A stretch of 30,786 nt of DNA from a virus, in the IMG/VR virus record IMGVR_UViG_3300030328_003071, positions 1 to 30,786 of that record; one strand, 5' to 3'. The translations under genes and the position numbers were made by a program. Shown in pieces: positions 15,932-23,799 of the stretch. Every line of letters starts with the position of its first letter. Positions within the stretch are counted from its first letter, which is position 1. Below the pieces are notes generated by a model, which searched no databases, was not told the DNA's origin, and was given only the letters and a program-made list of their open reading frames with translations.

Positions 15932-16774
15932 TTATACACCTATTTTATTTATATTTTTTCCTTTTATTTCTTTAACATTTTTACAACCAATTAAACCCAT
16001 CAATATTTTAGTTTGTAAATAAATACATTTTTCATCTATTTGAGTTTTTTCAGCAATAAGAGTTCTAGTATATTCTCTTACAAATATATTAGAAGTAATC
16101 CAACAAATACTAGCATAATAAGATTTACTTCTTTTTGTATTTCCCATTATTTTTTCAAACTTTTCTAACACTTGTAAACTTTGATTATAAAAGGATAAAT
16201 CATTTGTTATTTGTGTTAAAGCCTTTTTTAAGTAATATTCTGGACTAATTAAAGTTTGAGTATTTTTATAATGTGAATTAATTTTTCGCAATATTCTTCT
16301 AACCAATTTAGGCTCTACTTCAAATTCTGAACACACTTCTTTCATTGTTGCAGGAGTTCCCATTTCTCTTAGAACATAGAATACTATTGCCGTTGCCCTA
16401 TTCTCATATGTATAACGAGTAAAGCCCTTTAATGATGAATATAATTCATGGTAGACCCTCTCTACTCTTTCTTTGACTTCTTGGGAGTGAGAGACATTAC
16501 TCAGAACCATATTACAATAAATCAAACCATTAGTTATATGTCTAGGAGTTATTGGATTTTGAAACCTGTTGTATTTAGAAGAACCTTGCCCAGTTATTAT
16601 AGAACCAAGGTTGTTATTATCAGCATTGTGAATTACTTCACCCTTAGAATCTAATATGTGAGTTGTCTCTTCAAACATTCCTTGGATTAAAACTAATCCA
16701 CATGAAGAACAGACCTTTTCTCCTAATCTCTCATCATAATAATTTTCTCTACTATTACATTCATCACATTTCAT
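15932..16774 (-). CDS. tfb: Transcription initiation factor B (TFB, TFIIB homologue)
   Basis: A 280-aa protein with the N-terminal zinc ribbon (C3, C6, C22, C25 in MKCDEC and CSSCGLVL), a linker in the place of the B-reader, then two cyclin-like repeats (one around AIVFYVLREMGTPATMKEVC..EVEPKLVRRILRKI, the second around YASICWITSNIFVREYTRT..IDEKCI). Archaeal TFB binds TBP, the BRE and RNA polymerase; a viral copy could steer host polymerase to viral promoters. The start is the Met directly before the ribbon; an upstream Met would overlap the neighbouring gene by 47 bases. The second cyclin repeat is diverged. Confidence 0.93.
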   Translation of the reverse strand: MKCDECNSRENYYDERLGEKVCSSCGLVLIQGMFEETTHILDSKGEVIHNADNNNLGSIITGQGSSKYNRFQNPITPRHITNGLIYCNMVLSNVSHSQEVKERVERVYHELYSSLKGFTRYTYENRATAIVFYVLREMGTPATMKEVCSEFEVEPKLVRRILRKINSHYKNTQTLISPEYYLKKALTQITNDLSFYNQSLQVLEKFEKIMGNTKRSKSYYASICWITSNIFVREYTRTLIAEKTQIDEKCIYLQTKILMGLIGCKNVKEIKGKNINKIGV

Positions 16775-17912
16775 TCCAATCAACTCTATTATCATTCTCT
16801 TTATCAACAATATAACTGCCGATAGTGCTTACTATTTTTATTGTAAATACATCATTTAGAAGGGCTAAGGCTCTACCTGCAAATTGGTCGCCGATTGGTG
16901 TGCTTTCTCCCATATTATCTATACAAATAGGGCCACGCCAAGCGGGATTAACGAATTTATATTCTCCTGTTTTGTTACCCTCATCATCTAGAATCTGTTC
17001 TTTTTCTGGTTGCCATACATATGTAGAAACTGCTTGGTTGCGACTATTTCCTCCAGAATATTTTAACATCCAATCGTATTTCTTACCCCTTATGTGTAAA
17101 TTAGTTAAAACTCCTGTTTCAGAAAATACTGCTTTGAGTCTATCTGGATATTGTTTCAGCATATCCTCTACCAACTCAATTGCTCTCTTTTCTACAATGT
17201 CTTGCTTTCTATTCTGTTTAAGAAAAGCAACTAATACTTTCAAATCTGAACCTAGAGGTTTTCTACCCATTACTTTTTGATATAGGTTTTGAGGGGAAAT
17301 ATACTTCCATTTACTCCTTTTCTTACCGTGAACATAAAAACTACAATAGTTATCTAAATCTTTAAATGAAATACTTCCCCAAACACCATCTCCTATTTCT
17401 ATGGCACACTCGCTATCGGAGATACGCTTTACGTTTAGTCTTACTTCATGCAAAGAAAAGTCATGGTAGAAAAAATAAGGTAATCTATTTTCTATTACAT
17501 ATTTTATAGACTCTGGAATTTCTAGAGTAGAATACAAATATGGTAATAACTTTATGGGGTCTTTTTCAAAGCAACTCTTGAAAAGGACTCTTGCTAAAGC
17601 ATTACACATCTCATCTAGAGTCATTAGTCTACCATTAATGTAATACCTAGAAGTTTTCTTAATATGAAAGGGGGTATCTCCTATCATAAGGGTATTATTA
17701 GTAAAAGGCAATCCATTGAAGAATCTAAAAGACCTTCTATTATTTTTGAATGACGCTTTTAATGCTGCAACTAAAGCACTATGAATTGGGTCTTTTTTCG
17801 TTACATCTCCTCTAATATCTATAGTTCTTTCATATAGTTTTTTTTCAGTAAAATTTATACTTGTAGTCCAAAACTGCCCACTATCATCTGGTTTTCTTAT
17901 TCTTATTTTCAT
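16764..17912 (-). CDS. Unknown 382-aa protein, possible E2-like domain at the C-terminus
   Basis: No family firmly recognised. Residues 1-270 are alpha/beta with no motif I can name. The last third has a Trp-containing strand set (KKYDWMLKYSGG, VSTYVWQP), then NPAWRGPICIDNMGESTPIG with Cys330, then a helix (QFAGRALALLNDVF). A Cys in the form GxICxxN after a Pro-rich strand is the layout of prokaryotic E2-like proteins (Prok-E2 / PRTRC protein B type). The gene is in the same cluster as Ubl, E1 and JAMM, which makes an E2-like role worth testing; without that context I would call it hypothetical. Confidence 0.3.
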   Translation of the reverse strand: MKIRIRKPDDSGQFWTTSINFTEKKLYERTIDIRGDVTKKDPIHSALVAALKASFKNNRRSFRFFNGLPFTNNTLMIGDTPFHIKKTSRYYINGRLMTLDEMCNALARVLFKSCFEKDPIKLLPYLYSTLEIPESIKYVIENRLPYFFYHDFSLHEVRLNVKRISDSECAIEIGDGVWGSISFKDLDNYCSFYVHGKKRSKWKYISPQNLYQKVMGRKPLGSDLKVLVAFLKQNRKQDIVEKRAIELVEDMLKQYPDRLKAVFSETGVLTNLHIRGKKYDWMLKYSGGNSRNQAVSTYVWQPEKEQILDDEGNKTGEYKFVNPAWRGPICIDNMGESTPIGDQFAGRALALLNDVFTIKIVSTIGSYIVDKENDNRVDWNEM

Positions 17913-17916
17913 TACA

Positions 17917-18078
17917 TCACATCAAATATATATTAGTATTATCTTTATTGCACTCTTCATGCATCTCTATTTTTATATCTTGGGGAGTATATAATTTACC
18001 CCCACAAACCCTACATTGGGTTGCTACTTTATTGTTTCGTCTATTATTTATAATATGTTTAGGGTCTTTATCTTTCAT
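17917..18078 (-). CDS. Small zinc-binding protein, 53 aa
   Basis: An ATG in the ATGA overlap with the upstream gene opens a 53-aa frame with CRVCGGKLY and HEEC, a CxxC ... HxxxC treble-clef-like site near residues 23-43. The N-terminus is basic. It accounts for the gap between its two neighbours. Function unknown. Confidence 0.65.
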   Translation of the reverse strand: MKDKDPKHIINNRRNNKVATQCRVCGGKLYTPQDIKIEMHEECNKDNTNIYLM

Positions 18079-18428
18079 GCTGCTATTCCCTCCTCAAATA
18101 ATAAATCAAAATTATTTATTCTTACTTTACAAATATTACAAGGTTTTCCCTGTAACCTATTGCAGTTAACTTTATGATATTCTGATAAATGATAATAAAA
18201 TTCCATCTTTTCATTAAGATAGTGATTAAATCCATCATCTACTGCTTGGGGTATTTTCCAAAAAATATCATATAATGAAGTTTTTACCATAAACTTCTTA
18301 TCACGATTATCATAGTCAGAAGACATTATAACCATTGAGCGTAATTTGGCTTTTGCTTTTGAGTCGAATTCTCTCATAAACAATACCAGTGATTGAATCA
18401 CATCCTCATATGACATTCTGTTATACAA
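18075..18428 (-). CDS. Hypothetical protein with C-terminal zinc site
   Basis: A 117-aa helical protein; HKVNC and CNICKV in the last 35 residues may bind a metal. The best ribosome binding site (GGTGAT) sits 3 bases before a TTG, so a TTG start (used here) is likelier than the ATG 12 bases further in. No family recognised. Confidence 0.6.
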   Translation of the reverse strand: MYNRMSYEDVIQSLVLFMREFDSKAKAKLRSMVIMSSDYDNRDKKFMVKTSLYDIFWKIPQAVDDGFNHYLNEKMEFYYHLSEYHKVNCNRLQGKPCNICKVRINNFDLLFEEGIAA

Positions 18429-18432
18429 AATA

Positions 18433-18825
18433 TCACCGGATGTATTTATTCCTTTTAGGAACGGTATCTAAAGAAGTAAAGGTGGTAAGAAACTCTTTTC
18501 CAGTTCTAGTTACAACCCACTCTTTTTCTTCAACGAATTTCCAATTATTAAAATCAGATATACTATCATGACCAAACCTCTCGATTAATTTATTGACACT
18601 ATCAAATACTTCGTCTTTATATTCTATAATAGTGAATCCACAAGTATAGACAAATCCTTTGCCATAAGGTTCGCTCAGTGCAAAGATATGTCCTTCGGGA
18701 TAAAAGTCTGGCTTGAATAAAATTAGATTATTGTAATATCTAGGATTAGTTACTTTCCAACCTAATTGTTTTAAAAATATATTTAGGGCTTCTTCCTCAA
18801 TAAAATACATTTTATTGGGTATCAT
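18433..18825 (-). CDS. Hypothetical protein
   Basis: A 130-aa alpha/beta protein (EEALNIFLKQLGWKVTNP, FKPDFYPEG, GFTIIEYKDEVFDSVNKLIE). No family recognised. It follows the Ubl gene after a hairpin. The start could also be the Met at 18810 (MYFIEEE); neither has an ideally spaced ribosome binding site. Confidence 0.65.
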   Translation of the reverse strand: MIPNKMYFIEEEALNIFLKQLGWKVTNPRYYNNLILFKPDFYPEGHIFALSEPYGKGFVYTCGFTIIEYKDEVFDSVNKLIERFGHDSISDFNNWKFVEEKEWVVTRTGKEFLTTFTSLDTVPKRNKYIR

Positions 18826-18836
18826 CACCCAAAAAA

Positions 18837-18873
18837 GGGGAAGACGCTACTCAGGGTAAAGTAGCGACTCCCC
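18837..18873. promoter_or_regulatory. Stable intergenic hairpin after the Ubl gene
   Basis: GGGG ... CGCTAC, a 10-nt loop, GTAGCG ... CCCC: a two-part stem interrupted by a small internal loop. It lies between the stop of the Ubl gene and the start of the next gene on the minus strand. It has no U-tract on either side, so an RNA processing or attenuation element is as likely as a terminator. Confidence 0.55.
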
Positions 18874-18902
18874 CGAAATGGCTAACAATAATTAGTCCAA
18901 AT

Positions 18903-19109
18903 TCAACAGTGGCCTCCGACAATAGCGGGGGTTAAGTCCACTGATTGAACTTCATCCCAATTGATGTTAGAAATCTCTTCTCTCGCAACCATCTCACCAT
19001 CAATAAAACACCAATGGGTTGGGTGGCGGTCAATTTGCTCAATTACTTCCGTTTCCGAAAGGCTGAGTTCTGTGTGTCCTGTTTCGTTTAAAATTCTTAG
19101 TTTAATCAT
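18903..19109 (-). CDS. Ubiquitin-like beta-grasp protein with GG-HC tail
   Basis: A 68-aa protein with the strand-strand-helix-strand-strand order of small beta-grasp modifiers: MIKLRIL, TELSLS, helix EVIEQIDRH, CFIDGEMV, then VQSVDLTPAIVGG. Gly65-Gly66 are followed by two extra residues (His-Cys), as in precursors of ubiquitin-like proteins that need trimming. A JAMM protease and an E1-like enzyme are encoded downstream in the same direction. It may be a protein modifier or a sulfur carrier of the ThiS/MoaD kind; no sulfur pathway genes are seen. It has its own promoter-like sequence about 40 bases upstream. Confidence 0.75.
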   Translation of the reverse strand: MIKLRILNETGHTELSLSETEVIEQIDRHPTHWCFIDGEMVAREEISNINWDEVQSVDLTPAIVGGHC

Positions 19110-19148
19110 TTAATTCACTTCCTATATATTCTCCTACATTGTTTGCCA

Positions 19149-19164
19149 TATTTAAACACCCCTA
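19149..19164 (-). promoter_or_regulatory. Candidate BRE/TATA promoter of the Ubl unit
   Basis: Read on the minus strand: TAGGGGTGTTTAAATA, about 40-55 bases upstream of the Ubl ATG. The same TAGGGGTGTTTA word occurs at the same distance before the gene at 24425-24868. A purine-rich element followed by an AT box is the archaeal BRE/TATA layout. Confidence 0.6.
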
Positions 19165-19305
19165 CTCTATTTGGGGCGTTGCTATTGCTATTAGCCATCC
19201 TAGCCCTGTAACTAATAGCACCATTACTAAAATAGAAACTGTGAACATCCACAGACCCTTTCCTACTTTATTCAAAATCTCTAGCGTTATATCTAAATCT
19301 TTCAT
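19162..19305 (-). CDS. Small membrane protein, 47 aa
   Basis: ATG with GGAGGGAG just upstream. A polar N-terminal helix (KDLDITLEILNKVGKG) is followed by one membrane span (WMFTVSILVMVLLVTGLGWLI). It overlaps the end of the 428-aa gene by about 38 bases, which is unusual here, but the ribosome binding site is strong. Function unknown. Confidence 0.6.
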   Translation of the reverse strand: MKDLDITLEILNKVGKGLWMFTVSILVMVLLVTGLGWLIAIATPQIE

Positions 19306-20554
19306 TTTCTCCCTCCTCTTCTAATATTTGTTCTGCCTCAAACCTAGTCTTAGCAACTACATTATATTTGAGCAATAATTGTTTTTGTTTTTCTGTTGGT
19401 GGTAATTCTACGACATTTTTTAGATTTCTTAAATACCCCGCAAGATTATCTCTCTTTAATGAGGCCTTTCTCTTAAAAGAGGCCACGTCTCTATATTCTG
19501 AAGTGGTTTCACAAACCCTATCAGTAAGAACTGGTAGTCCTAAAAAGTGACAATTGTTTTCATATTCCTCATTGAATGGTAATTCCATTGTCTCTTTATG
19601 CCGTATTCTTTCCTTTTCCAATCTTTCTTGGCGTTCTTTTTCTGCTCTTTGCCTTCTTTCGTCTAGAAGCCGTTCTCTTTCTTCTTGTTCTAATCTTCTT
19701 TTCTCTACGTTTTCTGGAAGATTCCAAATCCTTTCTCTCTCGGCTTGTTTTCTCCTTCTACGTTCCATTCTCTCTTCTTGTTCGATGCGAGCCTTTTCCC
19801 TACTTTCTGTGATATAGGCCTTTCTTTCTTCCCTTTCCTTTTTCCACTCGTTGAAAGAAGGGATAAGAGATTCGCTCATAACATAAAGATATGCTAAATC
19901 TTTCATCAAATTATCATTAGGATAGCCATGAACTCTAAGTTGATTCTTAGGATTATCGGGATGGTTCCATCTCCAAACAATTGAAGCCATTTTGTAAGAA
20001 GGGGTAGCAAAGGTTCCTTTGCCTTTCTTTCTAATTACTCTTTTTTGTTCATAACGATTAAGGGAATTGATATGGACGTATTCCTTTTTGTGAGTATTAT
20101 ACCAACAGTCTAATTCTTTTATTTTATTGAACATCATTTCAAATGATTCGCCGTTTTCAGCCCACCATGCTTCTGCTTTCATAGAACCAACTCTGACTTT
20201 AATCCATTCAGCAACTTGCTCATCAGTAACTTCACCAATGAGAAGTCCCTTCTCTTCTGCAATTTGCCGCATAATAAGATAACTATTGATATGGTCACTA
20301 CCCACTACTTCTTCTACACCATTTTGTGTATTCCTAATACGGAAATGATAAACAATAGGATGACCACAAAGACATTGTAAAGCGTGATTAGTTTGAAGAA
20401 CCCAAGAAGGCATATCTCCATTACCACTCCACCAAACATCTCCGGTGGCTATCCACTCTTCTTTAGCATCATCATAATTATCAGCAACAGAAAGTTCTGT
20501 CATTTTTCTTATGAGGATTTTATCCCATCGGCCTTCGCCTAATTGTCTTCTCAT
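19268..20554 (-). CDS. 428-aa zinc-site protein with long charged coiled coil
   Basis: Residues about 55-95 carry NHALQCLCGHPIVYHFRIRN and EEVVGSDHINSYL, a CxCGH ... GSxxI pattern common to small phage proteins that bind zinc. Residues about 240-335 are an almost uninterrupted run of Glu/Arg/Lys (ERMERRRRKQAERERIW and similar), a single-helix or coiled-coil segment. The C-terminus is helical. GGTGA precedes the ATG. Role unknown; a scaffold that positions a zinc domain is a guess. Confidence 0.6.
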   Translation of the reverse strand: MRRQLGEGRWDKILIRKMTELSVADNYDDAKEEWIATGDVWWSGNGDMPSWVLQTNHALQCLCGHPIVYHFRIRNTQNGVEEVVGSDHINSYLIMRQIAEEKGLLIGEVTDEQVAEWIKVRVGSMKAEAWWAENGESFEMMFNKIKELDCWYNTHKKEYVHINSLNRYEQKRVIRKKGKGTFATPSYKMASIVWRWNHPDNPKNQLRVHGYPNDNLMKDLAYLYVMSESLIPSFNEWKKEREERKAYITESREKARIEQEERMERRRRKQAERERIWNLPENVEKRRLEQEERERLLDERRQRAEKERQERLEKERIRHKETMELPFNEEYENNCHFLGLPVLTDRVCETTSEYRDVASFKRKASLKRDNLAGYLRNLKNVVELPPTEKQKQLLLKYNVVAKTRFEAEQILEEEGENERFRYNARDFE

Positions 20555-20556
20555 AT

Positions 20557-20805
20557 TTATTCACCATTGAATTCTCTATCTTCAATTTCAAATTGGTATT
20601 GTTCTTGTAAATACCCAGTAAGTATCATATCCATTTTTTCTTGCATGGCTTCGATAATACCAGCAATAGTTCTTCTGTTTAAACTAATCCATAATTTATG
20701 ATAAGTGTTTATTACAACCTTTGGTTGTCTATCTTCATTTTCACTTATTACAATTGGTGGTAATTCTGGCGTATTTACTATTCTAAATTCTACTTCTTGT
20801 TTCAT
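20557..20805 (-). CDS. Small hypothetical protein
   Basis: An 82-aa protein: beta-rich start (VEFRIVNTPELPPIVIS), then a helix (RRTIAGIIEAMQEKMDMILTG). Strong ribosome binding site (GGAGTGA). No family recognised. Confidence 0.7.
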   Translation of the reverse strand: MKQEVEFRIVNTPELPPIVISENEDRQPKVVINTYHKLWISLNRRTIAGIIEAMQEKMDMILTGYLQEQYQFEIEDREFNGE

Positions 20806-20807
20806 TA

Positions 20808-21098
20808 TTATTCACTCCTTATATTTACTTCTAAGAAACTCATTAAACCTACAAAGTTTTTCTCGTTTAACATAGTTTCTAATCTTTCACTTTCTATTTT
20901 ATTTACGCAATATTTTGCTAATAAAAGCGACAATTTTTCGACACTACTTCTGTTAATTAGTTTTGCCGTTTTCTCAGTTAGTTCTTCTAGATATTTTTCT
21001 TGGGCTAAACAATCATAACATTGAACCCATTCCATAATTTCTAGTTGGTAGTTGGCTTGTTTAAACCATCCGTTTCCGCTACATATTTCACAATTCAT
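20808..21098 (-). CDS. Small zinc-ribbon protein
   Basis: A 96-aa protein with CEICSGNGWF at residues 3-12 and CYDC at about 28-31, giving a CxxC...CxxC site, then a helical C-terminal 60 residues. GGAG lies before the ATG. One of at least eight small Cys-rich proteins in this operon. Confidence 0.7.
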   Translation of the reverse strand: MNCEICSGNGWFKQANYQLEIMEWVQCYDCLAQEKYLEELTEKTAKLINRSSVEKLSLLLAKYCVNKIESERLETMLNEKNFVGLMSFLEVNIRSE

Positions 21099-21100
21099 TT

Positions 21101-21751
21101 CTATTTCTCCGATAATAATATTTGAGGGTATTTTGGATTCGTAGCATTATAGGCTCGAACACCAATATTGTATTTTTTAGCATAGTGGTTATTAGGCCAC
21201 CATTCAGGTTGTCTGCTCTTTTTCCATTTAGCAAATCGCCATTTACCCTCAAGATAATAATGACGATAAGATTCGACTACAAACTCCCAAGAAGGTTTCT
21301 TTGGGGGTAATCTGTATTCATCTGCCATAGCAATACTAACAGGAGTCAATCCCTGCTTAGGATAGGCATGTTCACGAATTAGTTCTTTGTATTTCCAAAC
21401 ATTTTCTATTCTTACTTGAGAACCATGTTTTTTCTCATAGCGATAAGTGTATTCGTGGCAAAGCCATCTACCATGCCTAAAGAGCCATTTGAAATTATCT
21501 CTTGATTCCCTCGCCCAAATAGTTGAAGGATGATTTAACATGGCTGGTTTCATCAACTCTGAGTTGATTTCATTATGAAACGCTTTGAGATTTTTGAGTT
21601 CTGGTTCTGTATTATACTCGATAATATATTGCATGTAGAGAATATTGGTATGTAGCATTTGACAAGTTTCCGTTGGCATTTTAACTACGTGCTTATCTAT
21701 CATTTGTTGTGCGGATTCTTCGGGACATTTTGATAATGCAAATATATTCAT
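21101..21751 (-). CDS. Conserved phage-type protein (DKHVVKM family), function unknown
   Basis: A 216-aa protein with the opening I know from many tailed-phage proteins: ALSKCPEESAQQMIDKHVVK, then ETCQMLHT, then HPSTIWARESRDNFKWLFRHG and CHEYTYRYEKKHGSQ. Databases often leave such proteins unnamed or label them as DNA-repair glycosylase-like; I see no basis to decide. Its presence links this replicon to the marine tailed-virus gene pool. Confidence 0.7.
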   Translation of the reverse strand: MNIFALSKCPEESAQQMIDKHVVKMPTETCQMLHTNILYMQYIIEYNTEPELKNLKAFHNEINSELMKPAMLNHPSTIWARESRDNFKWLFRHGRWLCHEYTYRYEKKHGSQVRIENVWKYKELIREHAYPKQGLTPVSIAMADEYRLPPKKPSWEFVVESYRHYYLEGKWRFAKWKKSRQPEWWPNNHYAKKYNIGVRAYNATNPKYPQILLSEK

Positions 21752-21755
21752 TCAA

Positions 21756-21887
21756 TCATGCTCCGTTATACCAAACAGTACGAAAGCAAGTAGCGCAATA
21801 AATTTCTATCCAGTTTTCTTCTTCGTTAATTACTTGTGCTGCTAATTTTGTATGTCCGTTTTTACATTTTAATTTTCTATAATTCAT
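21756..21887 (-). CDS. Zinc-ribbon peptide, 43 aa
   Basis: The ATG overlaps the previous stop (ATGA). It has LKCKNGHTK and EIYCATCFR, giving a CxxxH...CxxC zinc site in a beta-rich mini-ribbon. Fills the gap between its neighbours. Function unknown. Confidence 0.65.
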   Translation of the reverse strand: MNYRKLKCKNGHTKLAAQVINEEENWIEIYCATCFRTVWYNGA

Positions 21888-22093
21888 TCAATCACCAAGG
21901 TTAATTTAGTTTGATTAGCATCTTTCCAAACTGGCTTAGGATGTATGACTTCTATTACGCCAGTGTTTTCACATTCTAAACAAATAACCTTTGTTACTTC
22001 TACTAAGTCACCATCATCATTAACATAATGGGTAAAACCATATACGTCATAATCTGCATTATCATTACATCTACTATTATTATTACATTTCAT
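21884..22093 (-). CDS. Small Cys-rich protein
   Basis: A 69-aa protein with MKCNNNSRC at the N-terminus and ICLEC near residue 40, a likely four-Cys zinc site. Starts at the ATG six bases after GGTGA rather than the GTG inside it. No family recognised. Confidence 0.65.
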   Translation of the reverse strand: MKCNNNSRCNDNADYDVYGFTHYVNDDGDLVEVTKVICLECENTGVIEVIHPKPVWKDANQTKLTLVIE

Positions 22094-22098
22094 TTTAA

Positions 22099-22335
22099 TC
22101 ACCTATTGTCACGGTATTCTTCGTATGCATAATCATCTGCATCCGCTTTTATCTTTTCTTTATCAACCCATCCATATTGTTCGGATGCTATTTCTTCTAC
22201 AATCTCTTCAATATGACCACTGTTATCTTCATCAATTAAAGATTCCAATAAACTCATTAGTTCGTTGTGGGTCATATTTGCTACAATTATCTCGTAGGCA
22301 TTTTTATATCCACAAAAATTCAAAACTTCTTCCAT
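22099..22335 (-). CDS. Small acidic helical protein
   Basis: A 78-aa, very acidic protein (SLIDEDNSGHIEEIVEEIASE, then DKEKIKADADDYAYEEYRD). GGAGG lies before the ATG, directly after the helicase stop. Acidic small viral proteins often mimic DNA or block host enzymes, but there is no specific evidence here. Confidence 0.65.
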   Translation of the reverse strand: MEEVLNFCGYKNAYEIIVANMTHNELMSLLESLIDEDNSGHIEEIVEEIASEQYGWVDKEKIKADADDYAYEEYRDNR

Positions 22336-23769
22336 TTAGTTACCTCCGATTTTACTTGGTTTTGGGCCAATATAGAACAAGTTCTTTTTGGCTCTAGTTA
22401 TTGCTACATAACAGATATTATTTTCTTCAAGACCGCCTTTTGGATGAGGCATTCTTTCTGTTGCTAGAAGGTAGACATTGTTTGCTTCAAGACCTTTAGC
22501 CTTGTGAACAGTTGAAAGCATAATCTCTCCTTTATCGTTTCCATCAAATACTCTTTTTATTTCTTCAATGATTCCACCAACGGTAGTTGCCTTTTCTACA
22601 AAAATCATAATACAATCTTTCTTATCTTCAAGAGCAAATGCTTGATTCATTTTATCATTCTTTACTAATTTAGCATAGTTGAATTCAAAATCTTGCATGA
22701 ACAATTGTTTGAATTCATCTACACCCATATTGTTATTTTTACTAATTTTCTTAACGGCTTTGATTAAACCTTTAGTCATATCTCGACCTAGAATATATGC
22801 TGATTTACCTGCACTGACTAAATCATAGAAAGCACCAACTAGAGGCGCATTATATCTACAAAGAACCATGTCTTGAGGTTGTGGATTAAAGTGAGCGTTT
22901 ACAAAAACTGCTCCTTCATTAGCGGTAGGTGGGCAAGTAAACTCTTTGACATATCTATTTGCTTCTTTTACAACTTCTTTAGGGCATCTCCATGAAATAC
23001 TTAGAGGTAATTGAGTAATATCTCTAGCACTTAATTCCAACCTTTCAACGAATTTACCAATTGAATTACTATCAGCACCTCTAAATCCATAGATGGCTTG
23101 ATTTTTATCACCAACGATAATACATCGACCACCGTTTACTACACGGATAATTAATTCTCTTTGTATTTCATTGAAGTCTTGTGCTTCATCAACAAATACT
23201 ACATCATAATGAGGTAGTGGATATTCGTTGATAATTGGTAGCCAAATCATATCATCAAAATCAATATGATGAGTTTGGGTTCTACATAGTGTGAGAATAG
23301 CAGGAATTGACATAATAGCCTGTTCTTCCTCTCTGTAAGATTCAAAGGTAATGTTATACTCATCAATCAATTTACGAATTGATGAAACATCTTTACCATC
23401 TGTTAAACTGCCTTTTACTAGACTTACGAGTTTAGTAATTGGTGCGGTATAACAATCTTTGCCCATCAATTCTTGCACGATTTGGTGGCATTTTCTGTTG
23501 TTTACTTTTGTTCTAATTCCAGCATTTCTAATTGCTGCAAATCCGAAAGCATGGAATGTTTTTGCCTCTACATTATCTGGTAGTCTAACAGTCAATTCTT
23601 GTTGAATTGATTTGTTAAATGCAAGAAAGGCCGCTTGACAAGATAGAAGTTTTGATGCTTCTACAATTGTTGTTGTTTTGCCTGTCCCTGCACCTGCATT
23701 TATCACTACATGGTTTTCGGTATTTTCTATTGCTTCGTATATTTTTATTTGTTCATCTGTTGGGTTCAT
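22336..23769 (-). CDS. UvrD/PcrA-like superfamily 1 DNA helicase
   Basis: A 477-aa protein with SF1 motifs in order: Q-motif/start (NPTDEQ), Walker A AGAGTGKTTT from residue 25, motif Ia (LAFNKSIQ), motif II VFVDEAQDFN, motif III IVGDKNQAIYGFRGA, motif IV region WRCPKEV, motif V STVHKAKGLEANNVYLL and motif VI YVAITRAKKNLFYIG. It is compact, with short 1B/2B domains, like phage and mitochondrial-type UvrD relatives. The start is the Met after GGAGAAATAATA; the frame stays open about 140 bases further upstream, but that part is low complexity and folds as hairpins. No replicative MCM helicase is visible in the window, so this enzyme may serve replication or recombination. Confidence 0.95.
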   Translation of the reverse strand: MNPTDEQIKIYEAIENTENHVVINAGAGTGKTTTIVEASKLLSCQAAFLAFNKSIQQELTVRLPDNVEAKTFHAFGFAAIRNAGIRTKVNNRKCHQIVQELMGKDCYTAPITKLVSLVKGSLTDGKDVSSIRKLIDEYNITFESYREEEQAIMSIPAILTLCRTQTHHIDFDDMIWLPIINEYPLPHYDVVFVDEAQDFNEIQRELIIRVVNGGRCIIVGDKNQAIYGFRGADSNSIGKFVERLELSARDITQLPLSISWRCPKEVVKEANRYVKEFTCPPTANEGAVFVNAHFNPQPQDMVLCRYNAPLVGAFYDLVSAGKSAYILGRDMTKGLIKAVKKISKNNNMGVDEFKQLFMQDFEFNYAKLVKNDKMNQAFALEDKKDCIMIFVEKATTVGGIIEEIKRVFDGNDKGEIMLSTVHKAKGLEANNVYLLATERMPHPKGGLEENNICYVAITRAKKNLFYIGPKPSKIGGN

Positions 23770-23799
23770 TATTATTTCTCCATTATTATTATTATTGTG

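Noticed and set aside
18903-19109. Ubl read as a ThiS/MoaD sulfur carrier for cofactor synthesis
   Set aside because: No thiamine or molybdopterin genes are present, and the GG is not terminal; a JAMM protease is present instead. Not excluded, only less likely.
19104-19149. 15-aa ORF upstream of the Ubl gene
   Set aside because: Its ATG lies in the proposed TATA box of the Ubl promoter, so it would not be transcribed from it.
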